A DNA stretch of 64,000 nt, taken from an uncultured beta proteobacterium (GTDB lineage: Bacteria; Pseudomonadota; Gammaproteobacteria; Burkholderiales; Burkholderiaceae_C). The stretch lies in NCBI GenBank assembly GCA_903869595.1, contig CAIPZV010000053.1, positions 1-64,000 on the forward strand, written 5' to 3'. A program made the translations under genes and the position numbers. The notes beneath the pieces are model-generated. The model was not told the origin of the DNA, did not search any database, and was given only the letters and a program-made list of their open reading frames with translations. Below, piece after piece: positions 19,719 through 29,676 of this stretch; the first letter of the stretch is position 1; every line of letters starts with the position of its first letter.

Positions 19719-19878
19719 GGTCAGGAGAGAGTCGCAAGACCGCCGAAGGCTGAACGCTCAGGCAAAAGGACTGACTAATCATTCTGTTGGAGAGAGGCAG
19801 CCCTTAGCGGCTGTCCACCGAAGGGGCAATGCGTCGGCAGGTGTCGGCGTTGAATCTCTCAGGTAAAGCGGACAACAG
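19719..19878 (+). promoter_or_regulatory. Tandem glycine riboswitch (gcvT RNA)
   Basis: Two glycine aptamers in series. Aptamer 1 (about 19719-19776) has P1 GTCAG/CTGAC closing a GGAGAG core, CGCCGAAGG and CTCAGGCAAAAGGAC. Aptamer 2 (about 19784-19878) has P1 CTGTTG/CAACAG, GGAGAGAGG, ACCGAAGGGGCAA and CTCTCAGGTAAAGCGGAC. Both match the consensus of this class. It lies 70 nt before gcvT and should switch on the glycine cleavage operon when glycine is plentiful. Confidence 0.95.
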
Positions 19879-19948
19879 GGTTCCCGGCTTGCTTTGCGCC
19901 TTGTGCATTGCGCACTGCATTTGGCAGGCCGATTGTTTGGAGCCCCGT

Positions 19949-21091
19949 TTGTCTGAACCCCAATCCGCCACCCCCGCAGCGCCCTTGCTTCGCACCCCGC
20001 TTTACGATTTGCACGTGTCCCTCGGCGCGCGCATGGTGCCGTTTGCAGGCTACAGCATGCCGGTGCAGTACCCCGCCGGGGTGCTGGCCGAACACCTGCA
20101 CACCCGCGCCCAGGCCGGGCTCTTTGATGTCTCGCACATGGGCCAGTTATTACTCTCCGGTCCGCAGGCGGCGCAGGCGTTTGAGCAACTGGTGCCCGTC
20201 GATGTCATCGGCCTGGCGCCAGGGCGCCAGCGCTACGGCATGCTGCTCAATGCACAAGGTGGCATCCTGGATGACTTGATGTTTAGCCGTCGCGAAGACG
20301 GTATTTTTGTGGTGGTTAATGGCGCTTGCAAGCAGGCCGACATCGCCCATATTCAGGCGCACATCGGCGCGCAATGCACCGTCACCCCTTTACCTGACTA
20401 CGCCTTGCTGGCCTTGCAAGGCCCGGCCGCAGTGACCGCTTTGCAGCGCCTGGTGCCCGGCGTGCAAGCCATGGTGTTCATGGACGGCGCCAGCTTTAGT
20501 TGGCAAGGCCATGCGCTCTACATCACGCGCAGCGGTTACACCGGCGAGGATGGTTTTGAAATCTCGCTGCACCAAGACGGCGCCAGGGCGCTGGCCGAGG
20601 CTTTGCTGGCCCAGCCCGAGGTCATGCCCATTGGCCTAGGCGCGCGCAATTCGCTGCGCTTGGAAGCCGGTTTATGCCTTTATGGCAATGACATGGACGC
20701 AGCCACCACGCCCCTAGAGGCGCAGCTGATGTGGGCGATTCAAAAAGTGCGCCGCGAGGGTGGCGAGCGCGCGGGCGGATTTATGGGCGCAGAAGCTTTG
20801 TTTGCGCAAATGCAACAAGGCGCGAGCCGCGTGCGCGTGGGCTTGCGGGCGCTGGAGCGCATACCGGTGCGCGAGCCCACCGCGCTGGAAGATGCCCACG
20901 GCCACAGCGCCGGCGCGGTCTACAGCGGCCTCTTGGGCCCCAGCGCTGATGTGCCGATTGCCATGGCCTATGTGCCACCGGCATGTGCGGCCATCGGCAC
21001 ACCGCTATTTGCGCTTGTGCGTGGCAAGCGCGTGCCCATGCAGGTCTGCGCCATGCCTTTTGTTCCCCACCATTACCGCCGAGCCAGCTAA
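19949..21091 (+). CDS. gcvT: Glycine cleavage system T protein (aminomethyltransferase)
   Basis: A 380-residue enzyme that moves the methylene group from the aminomethyl-lipoyl H protein to tetrahydrofolate and releases ammonia. The start is judged to be TTG 19949: GGAG lies 6 nt upstream and the resulting N-terminus (MSEPQSATPAAPLLRTPLYD) fits the family. An in-frame ATG at 19829 lies inside the riboswitch and is unusable. Typical motifs are GARMVPFAGYSMPVQYP, FDVSHMGQ and SRSGYTGEDGFEI. A dispersed repeat separates it from gcvH. Confidence 0.93.
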   Translation: MSEPQSATPAAPLLRTPLYDLHVSLGARMVPFAGYSMPVQYPAGVLAEHLHTRAQAGLFDVSHMGQLLLSGPQAAQAFEQLVPVDVIGLAPGRQRYGMLLNAQGGILDDLMFSRREDGIFVVVNGACKQADIAHIQAHIGAQCTVTPLPDYALLALQGPAAVTALQRLVPGVQAMVFMDGASFSWQGHALYITRSGYTGEDGFEISLHQDGARALAEALLAQPEVMPIGLGARNSLRLEAGLCLYGNDMDAATTPLEAQLMWAIQKVRREGGERAGGFMGAEALFAQMQQGASRVRVGLRALERIPVREPTALEDAHGHSAGAVYSGLLGPSADVPIAMAYVPPACAAIGTPLFALVRGKRVPMQVCAMPFVPHHYRRAS

Positions 21092-21110
21092 AGAATGGAT
21101 GAGCAAAATA

Positions 21111-21144
21111 CGTCATCGCGAGAAGCGCAGCGACGTGGCGATCC
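21111..21144 (+). repeat. Dispersed short palindromic-type repeat, copy 2
   Basis: It begins CGTCATCGCGAGAAGCGCAG and ends GCGATCC, between gcvT and gcvH. It shares the head, the AGCGACG core and the tail with the copies at 10-39 (inverted) and 21571-21604. Confidence 0.6.
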
Positions 21145-21186
21145 CTAATTTCCCCCGTTCCATTTCCACTTGTTAAAAGGATTTTT

Positions 21187-21552
21187 ATGAGCCTCCTCTA
21201 TACCGCTGACCATGAATGGATTTCTAACGACAACGGCAGCGCCGTAGTCGGCATCACCCACCACGCGCAGGACGCGCTAGGCGATGTGGTGTTTGTCGAA
21301 TTGCCCGAAGTGGGCAAGACTTTTACGCAGGGCGATGTGACCGGCGTAGTCGAGTCGGTCAAAGCCGCTGCCGATGTGTTTATGCCGGTCTCGGGCGTGA
21401 TTACCGAAGTGAACGAAGCCTTGCGCGACAACCCCTCACTGGCCAATACCGACCCGCTAGGCGAAGGCTGGTTTTTCAAGGTGCGCCTGAGCGACCCCGG
21501 CCAGCTCACCGCGCTGATGGACGAAGCCGCCTACAAAGCCATGACAGCCTAA
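21187..21552 (+). CDS. gcvH: Glycine cleavage system H protein
   Basis: A 121-residue lipoyl carrier protein that shuttles the aminomethyl group between P, T and L proteins. The lipoylated lysine is K59 in VVESVKAAAD; the N-terminal HEWI segment is typical. A good Shine-Dalgarno (AAGGA) precedes ATG 21187. It lies between gcvT and gcvP, flanked on both sides by copies of the short dispersed repeat. Confidence 0.96.
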   Translation: MSLLYTADHEWISNDNGSAVVGITHHAQDALGDVVFVELPEVGKTFTQGDVTGVVESVKAAADVFMPVSGVITEVNEALRDNPSLANTDPLGEGWFFKVRLSDPGQLTALMDEAAYKAMTA

Positions 21553-21570
21553 GAACAGTCTGTATTTGTC

Positions 21571-21604
21571 CGCCATCGCGACGAACGTAGCGACGCGGCG
21601 ATCC
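21571..21604 (+). repeat. Dispersed short palindromic-type repeat, copy 3
   Basis: It begins CGCCATCGCGACGAACGTAG and ends GGCGATCC, between gcvH and gcvP, in the same orientation as copy 2. It is more diverged from copy 1. Confidence 0.55.
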
Positions 21605-21637
21605 ATAAGCAGTGTTTGATTCACGAGGAAAGTAACT

Positions 21638-24541
21638 ATGACTAGCTATACCGCCACGTCTTGGAGCGCGCTGGAAAACCCGCAAGAATTTATCGCCCGG
21701 CATATCGGCCTCTCGCAAGAAGACGAGGCGCACATGCTGTCCACCATCGGTGAAGACTCGCGCGAAAGCCTGATTGCGGGCATCGTGCCGGCCAACATCC
21801 GGCGCAGCGCGCCTATGGATTTGCCCCCGGCCATTGGCGAGGCCGCAGCGCTGGCCGAATTGCGCGCCATGGCGGCGCACAACCGGGTGCTCAAAAGCTT
21901 TATCGGCCAAGGCTATTACGGCACACACACACCGGGCGTGATTCTGCGCAACATCCTGGAAAACCCCGCCTGGTATACCGCTTACACGCCTTACCAAGCG
22001 GAGATCAGCCAGGGCCGCATGGAAGCGTTGGTGAATTTTCAAACCATGGTCTGCGACCTGACGGCTATGCCGATCGCCAACGCCTCTATGCTCGACGAGG
22101 CCACCGCTGCCGCCGAAGCCATGACCCTGGCTAAGCGTAGCGTGAAGAACAAAGGCAATACCTTCGTGGTGGGTGGCGACTGCCACCCGCAAACCATTGC
22201 CGTCATCCAAACCCGCGCCGCACCTTTGGGTATTGTGGTGACAGTAGCAAATTCACCAGAGGCTTGGTACGCCGCGCTGGCCCAAGACGACTACTTCGCC
22301 GCCATCAACCAATACCCCGGCAGCACTGGCTGGCTGGACGACTGGCAAAGTGACGCGGACTTGGTGCATTCCAAAAACGCAGCCTTGATTTTGGCTGCCG
22401 ATTTGCTGGCGTTGACGCTGCTCAAACCGCCGGGCGAAATGGGCGCCGACATTGTGGTCGGCAACACGCAGCGCTTTGGCATGCCCATGGGCGCCGGTGG
22501 CCCGCATGCCGCATTTTTGGCCTGCCGCGACGAATTCAAACGTTCCATGCCAGGCCGCTTGGTGGGCGTGAGTGTGGATGTTCACGGTAAACCGGCCTAC
22601 CGACTGGCCCTACAAACCCGCGAGCAACATATTCGCCGCGAAAAAGCCACTTCCAATATTTGCACCGCGCAAGTGCTGCCCGCTGTGGTGGCCAGTATGT
22701 ACGCGGTGTACCACGGCCCTGCGGGCCTCACGCGCATCGCGCAGCGCGTAGCGGCCTACACCGCCACGCTGGCCGCAGGCCTGTCCAGCTTGGGCTGCGC
22801 GCCACGGTATGACCGCGCTTTTGATACTTTGACGATAGACACCGGCAGCGCTGCCGCAGCGCAATCCATCGCCACTAAAGCAGTAGCCGCAGGGGCCAAT
22901 GTGCGCGTGCTGCGCGGTAGCTGCATCGGCATCTCGCTAGACGAGACCAGCACCCGCGAGGACGTGGTCTTGCTTTGGGGTGTGTTCGCAAAAACCGGGC
23001 AGGTTTTGCCGCAATGGAATGTGCTGGCGCAAGAACCCGGCTCCATGATTCCCGCAGCGCTGCGCCGCACCAGCAACTTTTTGACGCATCCGGTATTTAA
23101 CAGCTACCACTCCGAGACCGGCATGCTGCGCTATATCCGCCGCCTGAGCGATAAAGACCTGGCGCTAGACCGCAGCATGATTCCGCTGGGTTCGTGCACC
23201 ATGAAGCTCAATGCCACCAGCGAGATGATTCCCATCACCTGGCCCGAGTTTGCGCACGTCCACCCCTTTGCACCCGCAGACCAATTGCAGGGCTACGCCA
23301 TGCTGGACGAACAGTTGCGCGCCTGGTTGTGCCATGCTACTGGCTACGCCGGTATCAGCCTGCAACCCAATGCCGGAAGCCAGGGCGAATACGCGGGCTT
23401 GCTGGTCATCCGCGCTTACCAAGCCGCGCATGGGCAAGGGCACCGCAACATTTGCCTGATCCCATCATCCGCGCACGGCACGAACCCGGCCAGCGCCCAA
23501 ATGGCGGGCTTGGACGTGGTGGTCACCGCCTGCGACAGCCACGGCAATGTGGACATGGACGACTTGCGCAAGCATTGCGAAAAACACAGCGCCAGTTTGG
23601 CCTGCGTGATGATTACCTACCCCAGCACCCATGGCGTGTTTGAAACGCAAGTGAAAGACTTGTGCGCCCTAGTGCATAGCCACGGCGGGCGCGTGTATGT
23701 CGATGGTGCGAATATGAACGCGCTGGTGGGCGTGGCCGCGCCTGGCGAGTTTGGTGGCGATGTCAGCCACCTCAATTTGCATAAAACCTTTTGCATCCCG
23801 CACGGCGGCGGCGGCCCCGGTGTCGGGCCGGTGTGCGTGGTGGAAGATTTGGTGCCTTACTTGCCCGGCCATATCAGCACCGGCGCGCTGGGTACGCATA
23901 TCGGCAGTATTTCGGCAGCGCCTTTGGGCAATGCAGCGGTGTTGCCGATCAGCTGGATGTACTGCCGCATGATGGGCGAGGGTGGTTTGCGCCACGCCAC
24001 CGAGGCGGCCATCTTGGCGGCCAACTACATCAGCCACCGCTTGCATGACCATTACCCCACGCTGTATGCCAGTGCCAACGGGCGGGTGGCGCATGAATGC
24101 ATCTTGGATTTACGCCCGCTCAAAGAAAGCTCGGGTATCAGCGCCGAAGACGTTGCCAAGCGTCTTATAGATTATGGTTTTCATGCGCCCACGCTCAGCT
24201 TTCCGGTGGTCGGTACGCTGATGGTCGAACCCACGGAAAGCGAAACCCGCGAGGAGCTAGACCGATTTATCGACGCCATGATCGCCATCCGCAAAGAGAT
24301 TGCGCAAGTCGAGCAAGGCCGCTGGCCGCGCGACAACAACCCGCTGGTGCGCGCGCCACACACCGCTGCCAGCGTAGTGCACAGCGATTGGGATAGGCCT
24401 TACACCCGCGAGCTGGGCGCCTTCCCGCTGCCCGCTTTGCTCTTACAAAAATACTGGCCCGCCGTGGGACGCGTAGACAACGTCTATGGCGACCGCAATC
24501 TGTTTTGTAGCTGCGTGCCGGTGGCGGAATATGCGGCTTGA
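21638..24541 (+). CDS. gcvP: Glycine dehydrogenase (decarboxylating), P protein
   Basis: A 967-residue single-chain P protein that decarboxylates glycine using PLP and loads the aminomethyl group onto H protein. The PLP lysine is K716 in [18 protein letters not shown]. Other hallmarks are GSCTMKLNA, the poly-Gly loop and [14 protein letters not shown] near the N-terminus. Length is normal for proteobacteria. The start is ATG 21638 with GAGGAAA upstream. The lpd (L protein) gene is not in this window. Confidence 0.97.
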   Translation: MTSYTATSWSALENPQEFIARHIGLSQEDEAHMLSTIGEDSRESLIAGIVPANIRRSAPMDLPPAIGEAAALAELRAMAAHNRVLKSFIGQGYYGTHTPGVILRNILENPAWYTAYTPYQAEISQGRMEALVNFQTMVCDLTAMPIANASMLDEATAAAEAMTLAKRSVKNKGNTFVVGGDCHPQTIAVIQTRAAPLGIVVTVANSPEAWYAALAQDDYFAAINQYPGSTGWLDDWQSDADLVHSKNAALILAADLLALTLLKPPGEMGADIVVGNTQRFGMPMGAGGPHAAFLACRDEFKRSMPGRLVGVSVDVHGKPAYRLALQTREQHIRREKATSNICTAQVLPAVVASMYAVYHGPAGLTRIAQRVAAYTATLAAGLSSLGCAPRYDRAFDTLTIDTGSAAAAQSIATKAVAAGANVRVLRGSCIGISLDETSTREDVVLLWGVFAKTGQVLPQWNVLAQEPGSMIPAALRRTSNFLTHPVFNSYHSETGMLRYIRRLSDKDLALDRSMIPLGSCTMKLNATSEMIPITWPEFAHVHPFAPADQLQGYAMLDEQLRAWLCHATGYAGISLQPNAGSQGEYAGLLVIRAYQAAHGQGHRNICLIPSSAHGTNPASAQMAGLDVVVTACDSHGNVDMDDLRKHCEKHSASLACVMITYPSTHGVFETQVKDLCALVHSHGGRVYVDGANMNALVGVAAPGEFGGDVSHLNLHKTFCIPHGGGGPGVGPVCVVEDLVPYLPGHISTGALGTHIGSISAAPLGNAAVLPISWMYCRMMGEGGLRHATEAAILAANYISHRLHDHYPTLYASANGRVAHECILDLRPLKESSGISAEDVAKRLIDYGFHAPTLSFPVVGTLMVEPTESETREELDRFIDAMIAIRKEIAQVEQGRWPRDNNPLVRAPHTAASVVHSDWDRPYTRELGAFPLPALLLQKYWPAVGRVDNVYGDRNLFCSCVPVAEYAA

Positions 24542-24602
24542 AGACTGCCGCATAGCACCGCGCAATCTGCCATGGGGTGGCGGTGCCTGAGTCCGCCATG
24601 GC

Positions 24603-25289
24603 TTGCGCCCCGGGCTTGCTTTGGCGCTGACGCCTGTCCAAGCGGCCTGGCGCAAACAGCAACGCGCGCAATTGCTGGCGGCACGCAGCGCCGCATCGGC
24701 GCAGGACCGCGCGGCCTGGAGCGCGGCCATCCACGCCACGCTGATGGAGGCGCTGGATCTGCAAGCCCCTTGCGTGCTGGGCTTGTGCTGGCCTTACCGC
24801 CAAGAATTTGATGCACGCCCACTAGCCGCGCATCTGCGCGCGCGCGGTGTGCGCAGCGCATTGCCGGTGGTGCACGGGCCAGGCTTGCCTTTGGCCTTTC
24901 ACCACTGGTGGCCGGGCGTGGCGATGGACAGGGGCGTGTACGACATTCCGGTGCCGCGCGATACCGAATTGCTGTTGCCCGATGTGCTCTTGGTGCCGCC
25001 GGTCGGCATCGACGCGCTGGGTTACCGCCTGGGCTATGGCGGCGGCTACTTTGACCGCACGCTCGCTGCCCTTGCGCGCAAGCCAGTGTGCATTGCCACG
25101 GCTTTTGCTGTGTCGCGTATCGATAGCCTAGAGCCGCAAGCGCATGATGTGCGCATGGATTTTGTGGTGACTGAAACCGGCATCGCCCGATGCCTGCCCG
25201 ATGGCATGCAAGCGCTTAACGCAGGACAAATGCGCAGCGCTGTACATAACTTGTTGGCCGATCGCGCATTGCTGCATCAAAGCAATTAG
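24603..25289 (+). CDS. ygfA: 5-formyltetrahydrofolate cyclo-ligase
   Basis: About 228 residues. It converts 5-formyl-THF, an inhibitory by-product formed by glycine-using folate enzymes, to 5,10-methenyl-THF with ATP. The family signature GYRLGYGGGYFDRTLA is present, plus DVLLVPPVGIDALG before it and an Arg/Lys-rich N-terminus (WRKQQRAQLLAAR). There is no in-frame ATG near the start; TTG 24603 or TTG 24621 are candidates. It follows gcvP by 61 nt, a sensible place given its role. Confidence 0.88.
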   Translation: MRPGLALALTPVQAAWRKQQRAQLLAARSAASAQDRAAWSAAIHATLMEALDLQAPCVLGLCWPYRQEFDARPLAAHLRARGVRSALPVVHGPGLPLAFHHWWPGVAMDRGVYDIPVPRDTELLLPDVLLVPPVGIDALGYRLGYGGGYFDRTLAALARKPVCIATAFAVSRIDSLEPQAHDVRMDFVVTETGIARCLPDGMQALNAGQMRSAVHNLLADRALLHQSN

Positions 25290-25329
25290 TGCGGTATAGC
25301 CAATTCTTCAGATTGCACGCTTCGGTAGC

Positions 25330-25440
25330 ACGTGTCGTATAGTGACAATGGCGGGTCGCTAAACCGGCAGTCCCGCCAGGAGCACAAACGTACATTGCGC
25401 CACAGCAGGCCCTAGGCAGGGTCTTGCGTGTGCGGCGCAG
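25330..25440 (+). promoter_or_regulatory. Structured 5' leader of fhs, possible ZTP (pfl) riboswitch
   Basis: The leader contains GTGACAATGGCGGG, then a stem GGCGGG (25350-25355)/CCCGCC (25372-25377) followed by AGGAGCAC. Next comes a long imperfect hairpin GCGCC (25397-25401)/GGCGC (25434-25438) holding GCAGGCCCU/AGGGUCUUGC around an AGGC loop. The order UGGCG, stem, (G)GGAGC, then a 3' GCC...GGCA domain resembles the ZTP riboswitch, which is known before fhs genes, but the 3' core matches only partly. Confidence 0.35.
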
Positions 25441-25474
25441 GCGCAGCACTTTTGCATCATTAATGGAGACCCCC

Positions 25475-27148
25475 ATGCTTTCAGACATCGAAATCGCCCA
25501 AAAAGCCACTATGAAGCCCATCAGCCAGATCGCCGCAGGTCTGGGCATCCCCGACGAGGCGCTCGACCCCTATGGCCGCTACAAAGCCAAGGTGTCGCTG
25601 GAGTATGTGGACAGCCTGAACGACCGCCCGGACGGCAAACTGATTTTGGTCACCGCCATCAGCCCCACCCCGGCGGGCGAGGGCAAGACCACCACCACCG
25701 TGGGCTTGGGCGACGCGCTCAACCGCATCGGTAAGAAAACCATTATTTGCCTGCGCGAGCCCAGCCTAGGGCCGGTATTTGGCATGAAGGGCGGCGCGGC
25801 CGGCGGCGGCATGGCGCAAGTGGTGCCCATGGAAGACATCAATCTGCATTTCACCGGCGACTTCAACGCCATCGGCCTGGCCAACAATTTGTTGTCGGCG
25901 CTGATCGACAACCACATCCACCACGGCAACGCCTTGGGCATCGATGTGCGCCGCATCACCTGGAAGCGCGTGATGGACATGAACGACCGCGCGCTGCGCG
26001 ATATCACCGTGTCCCTGGGCGGGCCAGGCAACGGCTACCCGCGCCAAGACGGTTTTGACATTGTGGTGGCCTCGGAAGTGATGGCGATCTTTTGCCTGGC
26101 GACCAGCATGAAGGACTTGAAAGAGCGCCTGGGCAATATCGTGATCGGCTACACCCGCGATCAAAAGCCGGTCTGCGCGCGCGACCTCAAGGCCCACGGC
26201 GCCATGACGGTGCTGCTGCGCGAAGCGCTTAAGCCCAATCTGGTACAAACGCTGGAAAACAACCCGGCCTTTATCCACGGCGGCCCGTTTGCCAATATCG
26301 CGCACGGTTGCAACTCGGTGCTGGCGACCAAGATGGCGCTTAAATTAGGCGACTACGTGGTCACCGAAGCCGGTTTTGGCGCCGATCTGGGTGCGGAAAA
26401 GTTTGTAGACATCAAGTGTCGCAAGTCCGGCTTGCGCCCCTCCGCCGTTGTGCTGGTCGGCACGATTCGCGCGCTCAAGTACCACGGCGGTTGCGATCTG
26501 AAAGAACTCAACACCGAGAACCTGCCAGCGCTGGAGCGTGGTATTGCCAATCTGGACCGCCACGTCAATAACATCCGCAACCACTACGGCCTGCCTTGCG
26601 TGGTGTCCATGAACCAGTTCACCGCCGACACGCCCGCCGAGTTTGCGCTGCTCAAAGAAAAGCTGGCTTACTTGGATGTGCCGGTGCTGTCGGCCCGCCA
26701 TTGGGCCGATGGCGGCGCTGGTGCCGAAGAGGTGGCGCGCGCGGTGGTGGCATTGACCGACAAGCCCAACACCGGCTTTAAGTTTGTCTATGAAGACGAC
26801 GCGCCTTTGTGGGACAAGATGAAAGCCATCGCCACCAAAATCTATGGCGCCAGCGACATCAGCGCCGACGCCAAAGTGCGTGCTGAAATCAAGCGCCTGC
26901 AAGAGGCCGGTTACGGCCACTACCCGGTGTGCGTGGCCAAGACGCAATACTCCTTCTCTACCGACGCGGCACGCCGTGGCGCGCCCACGGACCACACCGT
27001 CAATATCCGCGAAGTGCGTCTGGCAGCTGGCGCCGAATTTATCGTGATGGTGTGTGGCGATATCATGACCATGCCGGGCCTGCCCAAGGTTCCCTCAGCG
27101 GACCACATTGATATCGACGATTCCGGCAAAGTGGTCGGCTTGTTCTAA
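25475..27148 (+). CDS. fhs: Formate-tetrahydrofolate ligase
   Basis: A 557-residue enzyme making 10-formyl-THF from formate, THF and ATP. The P-loop is TPAGEGKT (65-72); [28 protein letters not shown] and the C-terminal [15 protein letters not shown] end are typical, and length is standard. ATG 25475 is chosen (GGAG 6 nt before) over an ATG 12 nt upstream that overlaps the Shine-Dalgarno. With gcvTHP and the cyclo-ligase it forms a one-carbon block. A terminator follows. Confidence 0.97.
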   Translation: MLSDIEIAQKATMKPISQIAAGLGIPDEALDPYGRYKAKVSLEYVDSLNDRPDGKLILVTAISPTPAGEGKTTTTVGLGDALNRIGKKTIICLREPSLGPVFGMKGGAAGGGMAQVVPMEDINLHFTGDFNAIGLANNLLSALIDNHIHHGNALGIDVRRITWKRVMDMNDRALRDITVSLGGPGNGYPRQDGFDIVVASEVMAIFCLATSMKDLKERLGNIVIGYTRDQKPVCARDLKAHGAMTVLLREALKPNLVQTLENNPAFIHGGPFANIAHGCNSVLATKMALKLGDYVVTEAGFGADLGAEKFVDIKCRKSGLRPSAVVLVGTIRALKYHGGCDLKELNTENLPALERGIANLDRHVNNIRNHYGLPCVVSMNQFTADTPAEFALLKEKLAYLDVPVLSARHWADGGAGAEEVARAVVALTDKPNTGFKFVYEDDAPLWDKMKAIATKIYGASDISADAKVRAEIKRLQEAGYGHYPVCVAKTQYSFSTDAARRGAPTDHTVNIREVRLAAGAEFIVMVCGDIMTMPGLPKVPSADHIDIDDSGKVVGLF

Positions 27149-27161
27149 ATCTCCGCACGCG

Positions 27162-27190
27162 GGCCATCCCGGCGCGGATGGCCTGTTTGT
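27162..27190 (+). terminator. Rho-independent-like terminator after fhs
   Basis: GGCCATCC (27162-27169) and GGATGGCC (27176-27183) form an 8-bp stem with a 6-nt loop, followed by TGTTTGT. The U-tract is weak, so termination may be partial. Confidence 0.55.
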
Positions 27191-27205
27191 GAAGGAGTGC
27201 TGAAC

Positions 27206-28186
27206 ATGTTCAATTTCCCGCGCTTGCGCAGCGTGTCGCAAGCTTTGCTGGCCGGTCTGGCCTTGTGTTTGGCACCCTTGGTGTGGGCGCAAAGCGGCCC
27301 GGTCAAAGTGCTGGTCGGCTTCCCGCCAGGCGGCGGCACCGACGCCATTGCACGCATATTGGCCGACAAGCTTAAAGACCAGTTGGGCGTGCCGGTGGTG
27401 GTGGAAAACAAAGCCGGTGCCGGTGGCCAGATCGCCGCGCAAGCGCTCAAAGCCGCTGCGCCCGATGGCAACACGGTTTTCCTATCGCACGACCACACCA
27501 TCTCCATCTTGCCGCTGGTCGTTAAAAACCCCGGCTTTGAACCGGCGCGCGACTTTGTGGCTGTAGCCGGATTCGCCACCTTTGTAAATGCGCTAGCGGT
27601 CTCCGGCGGCACGCCGGCCAAGTCGGTCAACGACTACAGCGCCTGGGTGCGCAGCGCCGGTGGCGGCAAGAGCACGGTGGGTGTGCCTGCACCTGCCTCG
27701 GTGCCTGAGTTTTTGGTCAAAGTGATTGGCGAAAAATACAAGCTCGATTTGAACAGTGCGCCTTACCGGGGCAGCGCGCCCATGATGGCCGACATGCTGG
27801 GCAACCAGATCGCCGCCGGTGTCGCTTCAGTGCCCGATTTCATCGAAAACCACAAAGCGGGCAAAGTGCGTATCGTGGCGGTGCTGGGCGCCAACCGCCA
27901 GTCGGTATTGCCCGATGTGCCCACCTTCGCCGAACTGGGGCTGGCCGGTTTTGAAGACGTGCCTTATTACGGCTTTTTCGCCCCGGCCGGAACGCCCAAA
28001 GCCGCCATAGACCGCTTCTCGGATGCGCTATCTAAATTGCTTGCGATGCCCGAGGTGCGTGACCCGCTCACCGCCATGGGCCTCACCGTGGGCTTTATGC
28101 CCTCCGCCCAACTCGCCAGCCGCGAACAGGCTTACGCGCAGACTTGGGCGCGCATCATCAAGCAAAGCGGGTTTCAGGCGCAGTGA
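27206..28186 (+). CDS. Bug-family (TctC-like) periplasmic solute-binding protein
   Basis: A 326-residue extracytoplasmic receptor of the tripartite tricarboxylate transporter family. Signal peptide 1-29 ends at VWAQ; then VKVLVGFPPGGGTDAIARI, the ligand-carboxylate loop, and the typical PVVVENKAGAGGQIA. ATG 27206 has AAGGAG 8 nt upstream (an earlier GTG at 27197 overlaps it). No TctA/TctB membrane genes are near, so it is one of the orphan receptors common in Burkholderiales. Ligand unknown. Confidence 0.9.
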   Translation: MFNFPRLRSVSQALLAGLALCLAPLVWAQSGPVKVLVGFPPGGGTDAIARILADKLKDQLGVPVVVENKAGAGGQIAAQALKAAAPDGNTVFLSHDHTISILPLVVKNPGFEPARDFVAVAGFATFVNALAVSGGTPAKSVNDYSAWVRSAGGGKSTVGVPAPASVPEFLVKVIGEKYKLDLNSAPYRGSAPMMADMLGNQIAAGVASVPDFIENHKAGKVRIVAVLGANRQSVLPDVPTFAELGLAGFEDVPYYGFFAPAGTPKAAIDRFSDALSKLLAMPEVRDPLTAMGLTVGFMPSAQLASREQAYAQTWARIIKQSGFQAQ

Positions 28187-28230
28187 ACAATGCGTGCCCC
28201 AAGCAGGCCTTCTCTGGGCTAAGCAAGCAC

Positions 28231-28815
28231 ATGCATTCCGTGCCCTTGCCATCAGCCCCGCGAGCAGACATGCGCACCGTGCTGCTGAGAGAGGGCGACG
28301 CAGCCATGGTGCAATCTTTCTACGACGCCAATCCTGGCTATTTCTTATTGTTGGGCGGAGGGCCTGCTTCCCCTGGCACCGCAATGGATCATCTGCAGGC
28401 CTTTCCGTCGCAGGATATTGCTGCTGCGCGCAAACACTTTTTTGGCGTAGTCGGTGCAAGTGGCCAACTGACGGCGGTGGCCGACATCATTGAAAACTAC
28501 CCCGAACCAGCGGTGTGGCACCTAGGATTTTTTATTGTCGCCACTGACTTGCACGGAACCGGGTTTGCAAAAAGTTGGCTCGATGCGTTAGAAGTCTGGA
28601 CCCAAAGCCAGGGCGCGCAATATCTGCGCCTGGGTGTGGTTCAGGTCAATCTGCGCGGGCGCCGGTTTTGGGAAAAGGTTGGCTTTGTGCCTGCCAGGGT
28701 GCGGCGTGGAGTGGACATGGGTGGACATGTGCATGATGTGCAAACCATGGTCAAGCCATTGGCCCGAGCCGATATGGCCGCTTACTACGCGCTGGCGCCC
28801 CGTGACCTTGGGTAG
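28231..28815 (+). CDS. GNAT family N-acetyltransferase
   Basis: About 194 residues. The acetyl-CoA-binding part is visible as WHLGFFIVATDLHGTGFAKSWLDALE, a variant of the usual R/Q-x-x-G-x-G/A loop, followed by LRLGVVQVNLRGRRFWEKVGFVP. The start is uncertain: GTG 28183 (overlapping the previous stop), ATG 28231 or ATG 28270, none with a good ribosome site. The acceptor substrate is unknown. Confidence 0.7.
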   Translation: MHSVPLPSAPRADMRTVLLREGDAAMVQSFYDANPGYFLLLGGGPASPGTAMDHLQAFPSQDIAAARKHFFGVVGASGQLTAVADIIENYPEPAVWHLGFFIVATDLHGTGFAKSWLDALEVWTQSQGAQYLRLGVVQVNLRGRRFWEKVGFVPARVRRGVDMGGHVHDVQTMVKPLARADMAAYYALAPRDLG

Positions 28816-28909
28816 CCTGGCCCGAAGGGCCTAGGGCGAAAAGCGAACAGCGAAGGGCTGCGTTTACTGCCAGCCTCTAACTATGCCAACCGGGCTGGCG
28901 GGGCATGCC

Positions 28910-29494
28910 TCATGGCCTTGCCGGCTGGGCACTAGGCATTAACAGCGCGGCAAAAAACTGCACTGTTTTTTGATCGCAACTCACACCATGCGGCAGATGA
29001 ACATTCATGGCAAAGCCGTCAAAGGCCATTAAAGCGACAGCCGCCATGCTGGCGGCCTCGCGGTCACTCACAGGCGTGCACGATTGCATCCAGCGCGCTA
29101 CCCGGTTTTGAAATAAGAGGCGCAGACGCGGGCTGTAGTCTTCCGAGCCGGCGCTGGTGGACACCGCCTGCATCACGTTGTTGGCAAAGCCGTTGCTTGC
29201 GCGTGGCAGGTCGCGCCATAGCGCCAACAAAATACGTTCCATGCGCTTATGCGGATCTTTGATGCGCCGGATGGACGATTCAAATTTGTCCAGACAGTCT
29301 TGCAGCCAGGGCTCATAGAGCGTGAACAAAATATCGATTTTGGAGCGGAAGTAGCTGTAGACATTGGCCGTGGAAAAACCGGCGCGCCGCGCAATGGCGG
29401 GGATGGTGGTATCGCTATAGCCTTGCTCGCTGAACAAAGCAAAAGCCGCCTGCAAAATCGCATGCCGGACTTCTTCTTTTTTTACCTGCGCCAT
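28910..29494 (-). CDS. TetR family transcriptional regulator
   Basis: A 194-residue repressor-type protein with an N-terminal helix-turn-helix (about 25-55: TTIPAIARRAGFSTANVYSYFRSK) and a C-terminal all-helical ligand domain. It is divergent from the NicX-type dioxygenase gene, which begins 277 nt away, so it probably controls that operon in response to the pathway substrate or an intermediate (inference from position). Confidence 0.88.
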   Translation of the reverse strand: MAQVKKEEVRHAILQAAFALFSEQGYSDTTIPAIARRAGFSTANVYSYFRSKIDILFTLYEPWLQDCLDKFESSIRRIKDPHKRMERILLALWRDLPRASNGFANNVMQAVSTSAGSEDYSPRLRLLFQNRVARWMQSCTPVSDREAASMAAVALMAFDGFAMNVHLPHGVSCDQKTVQFFAALLMPSAQPARP

Positions 29495-29676
29495 GTCTCT
29501 TTCCTTGCTTTGATGCGGCCAAGGCCCGTGGTGCTAGCCCTCTTGCTGGTGCTTGCGGGAGCGCTTGGCGCGCGCCCGAGGGCCGGTGCACAGTTGGCGC
29601 GATAGTACTGCGCAGCAAGAAAAATAGCTTGCTGCGCCGCACCAAAAAAATTTTCAAAAACATATGGTATTCGCTA

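Noticed and set aside
25313..25343. TTGCAC-N19-TATAGT as the fhs promoter
   Set aside because: The spacing is too long for a confident call, and TATAGT would fall inside the first domain of the proposed riboswitch.
25290..25474. 6S RNA near the 5-formyl-THF cyclo-ligase gene
   Set aside because: 6S RNA often neighbours this gene, but this stretch lacks the long hairpin with a central bubble typical of 6S, and it lies downstream of the gene.
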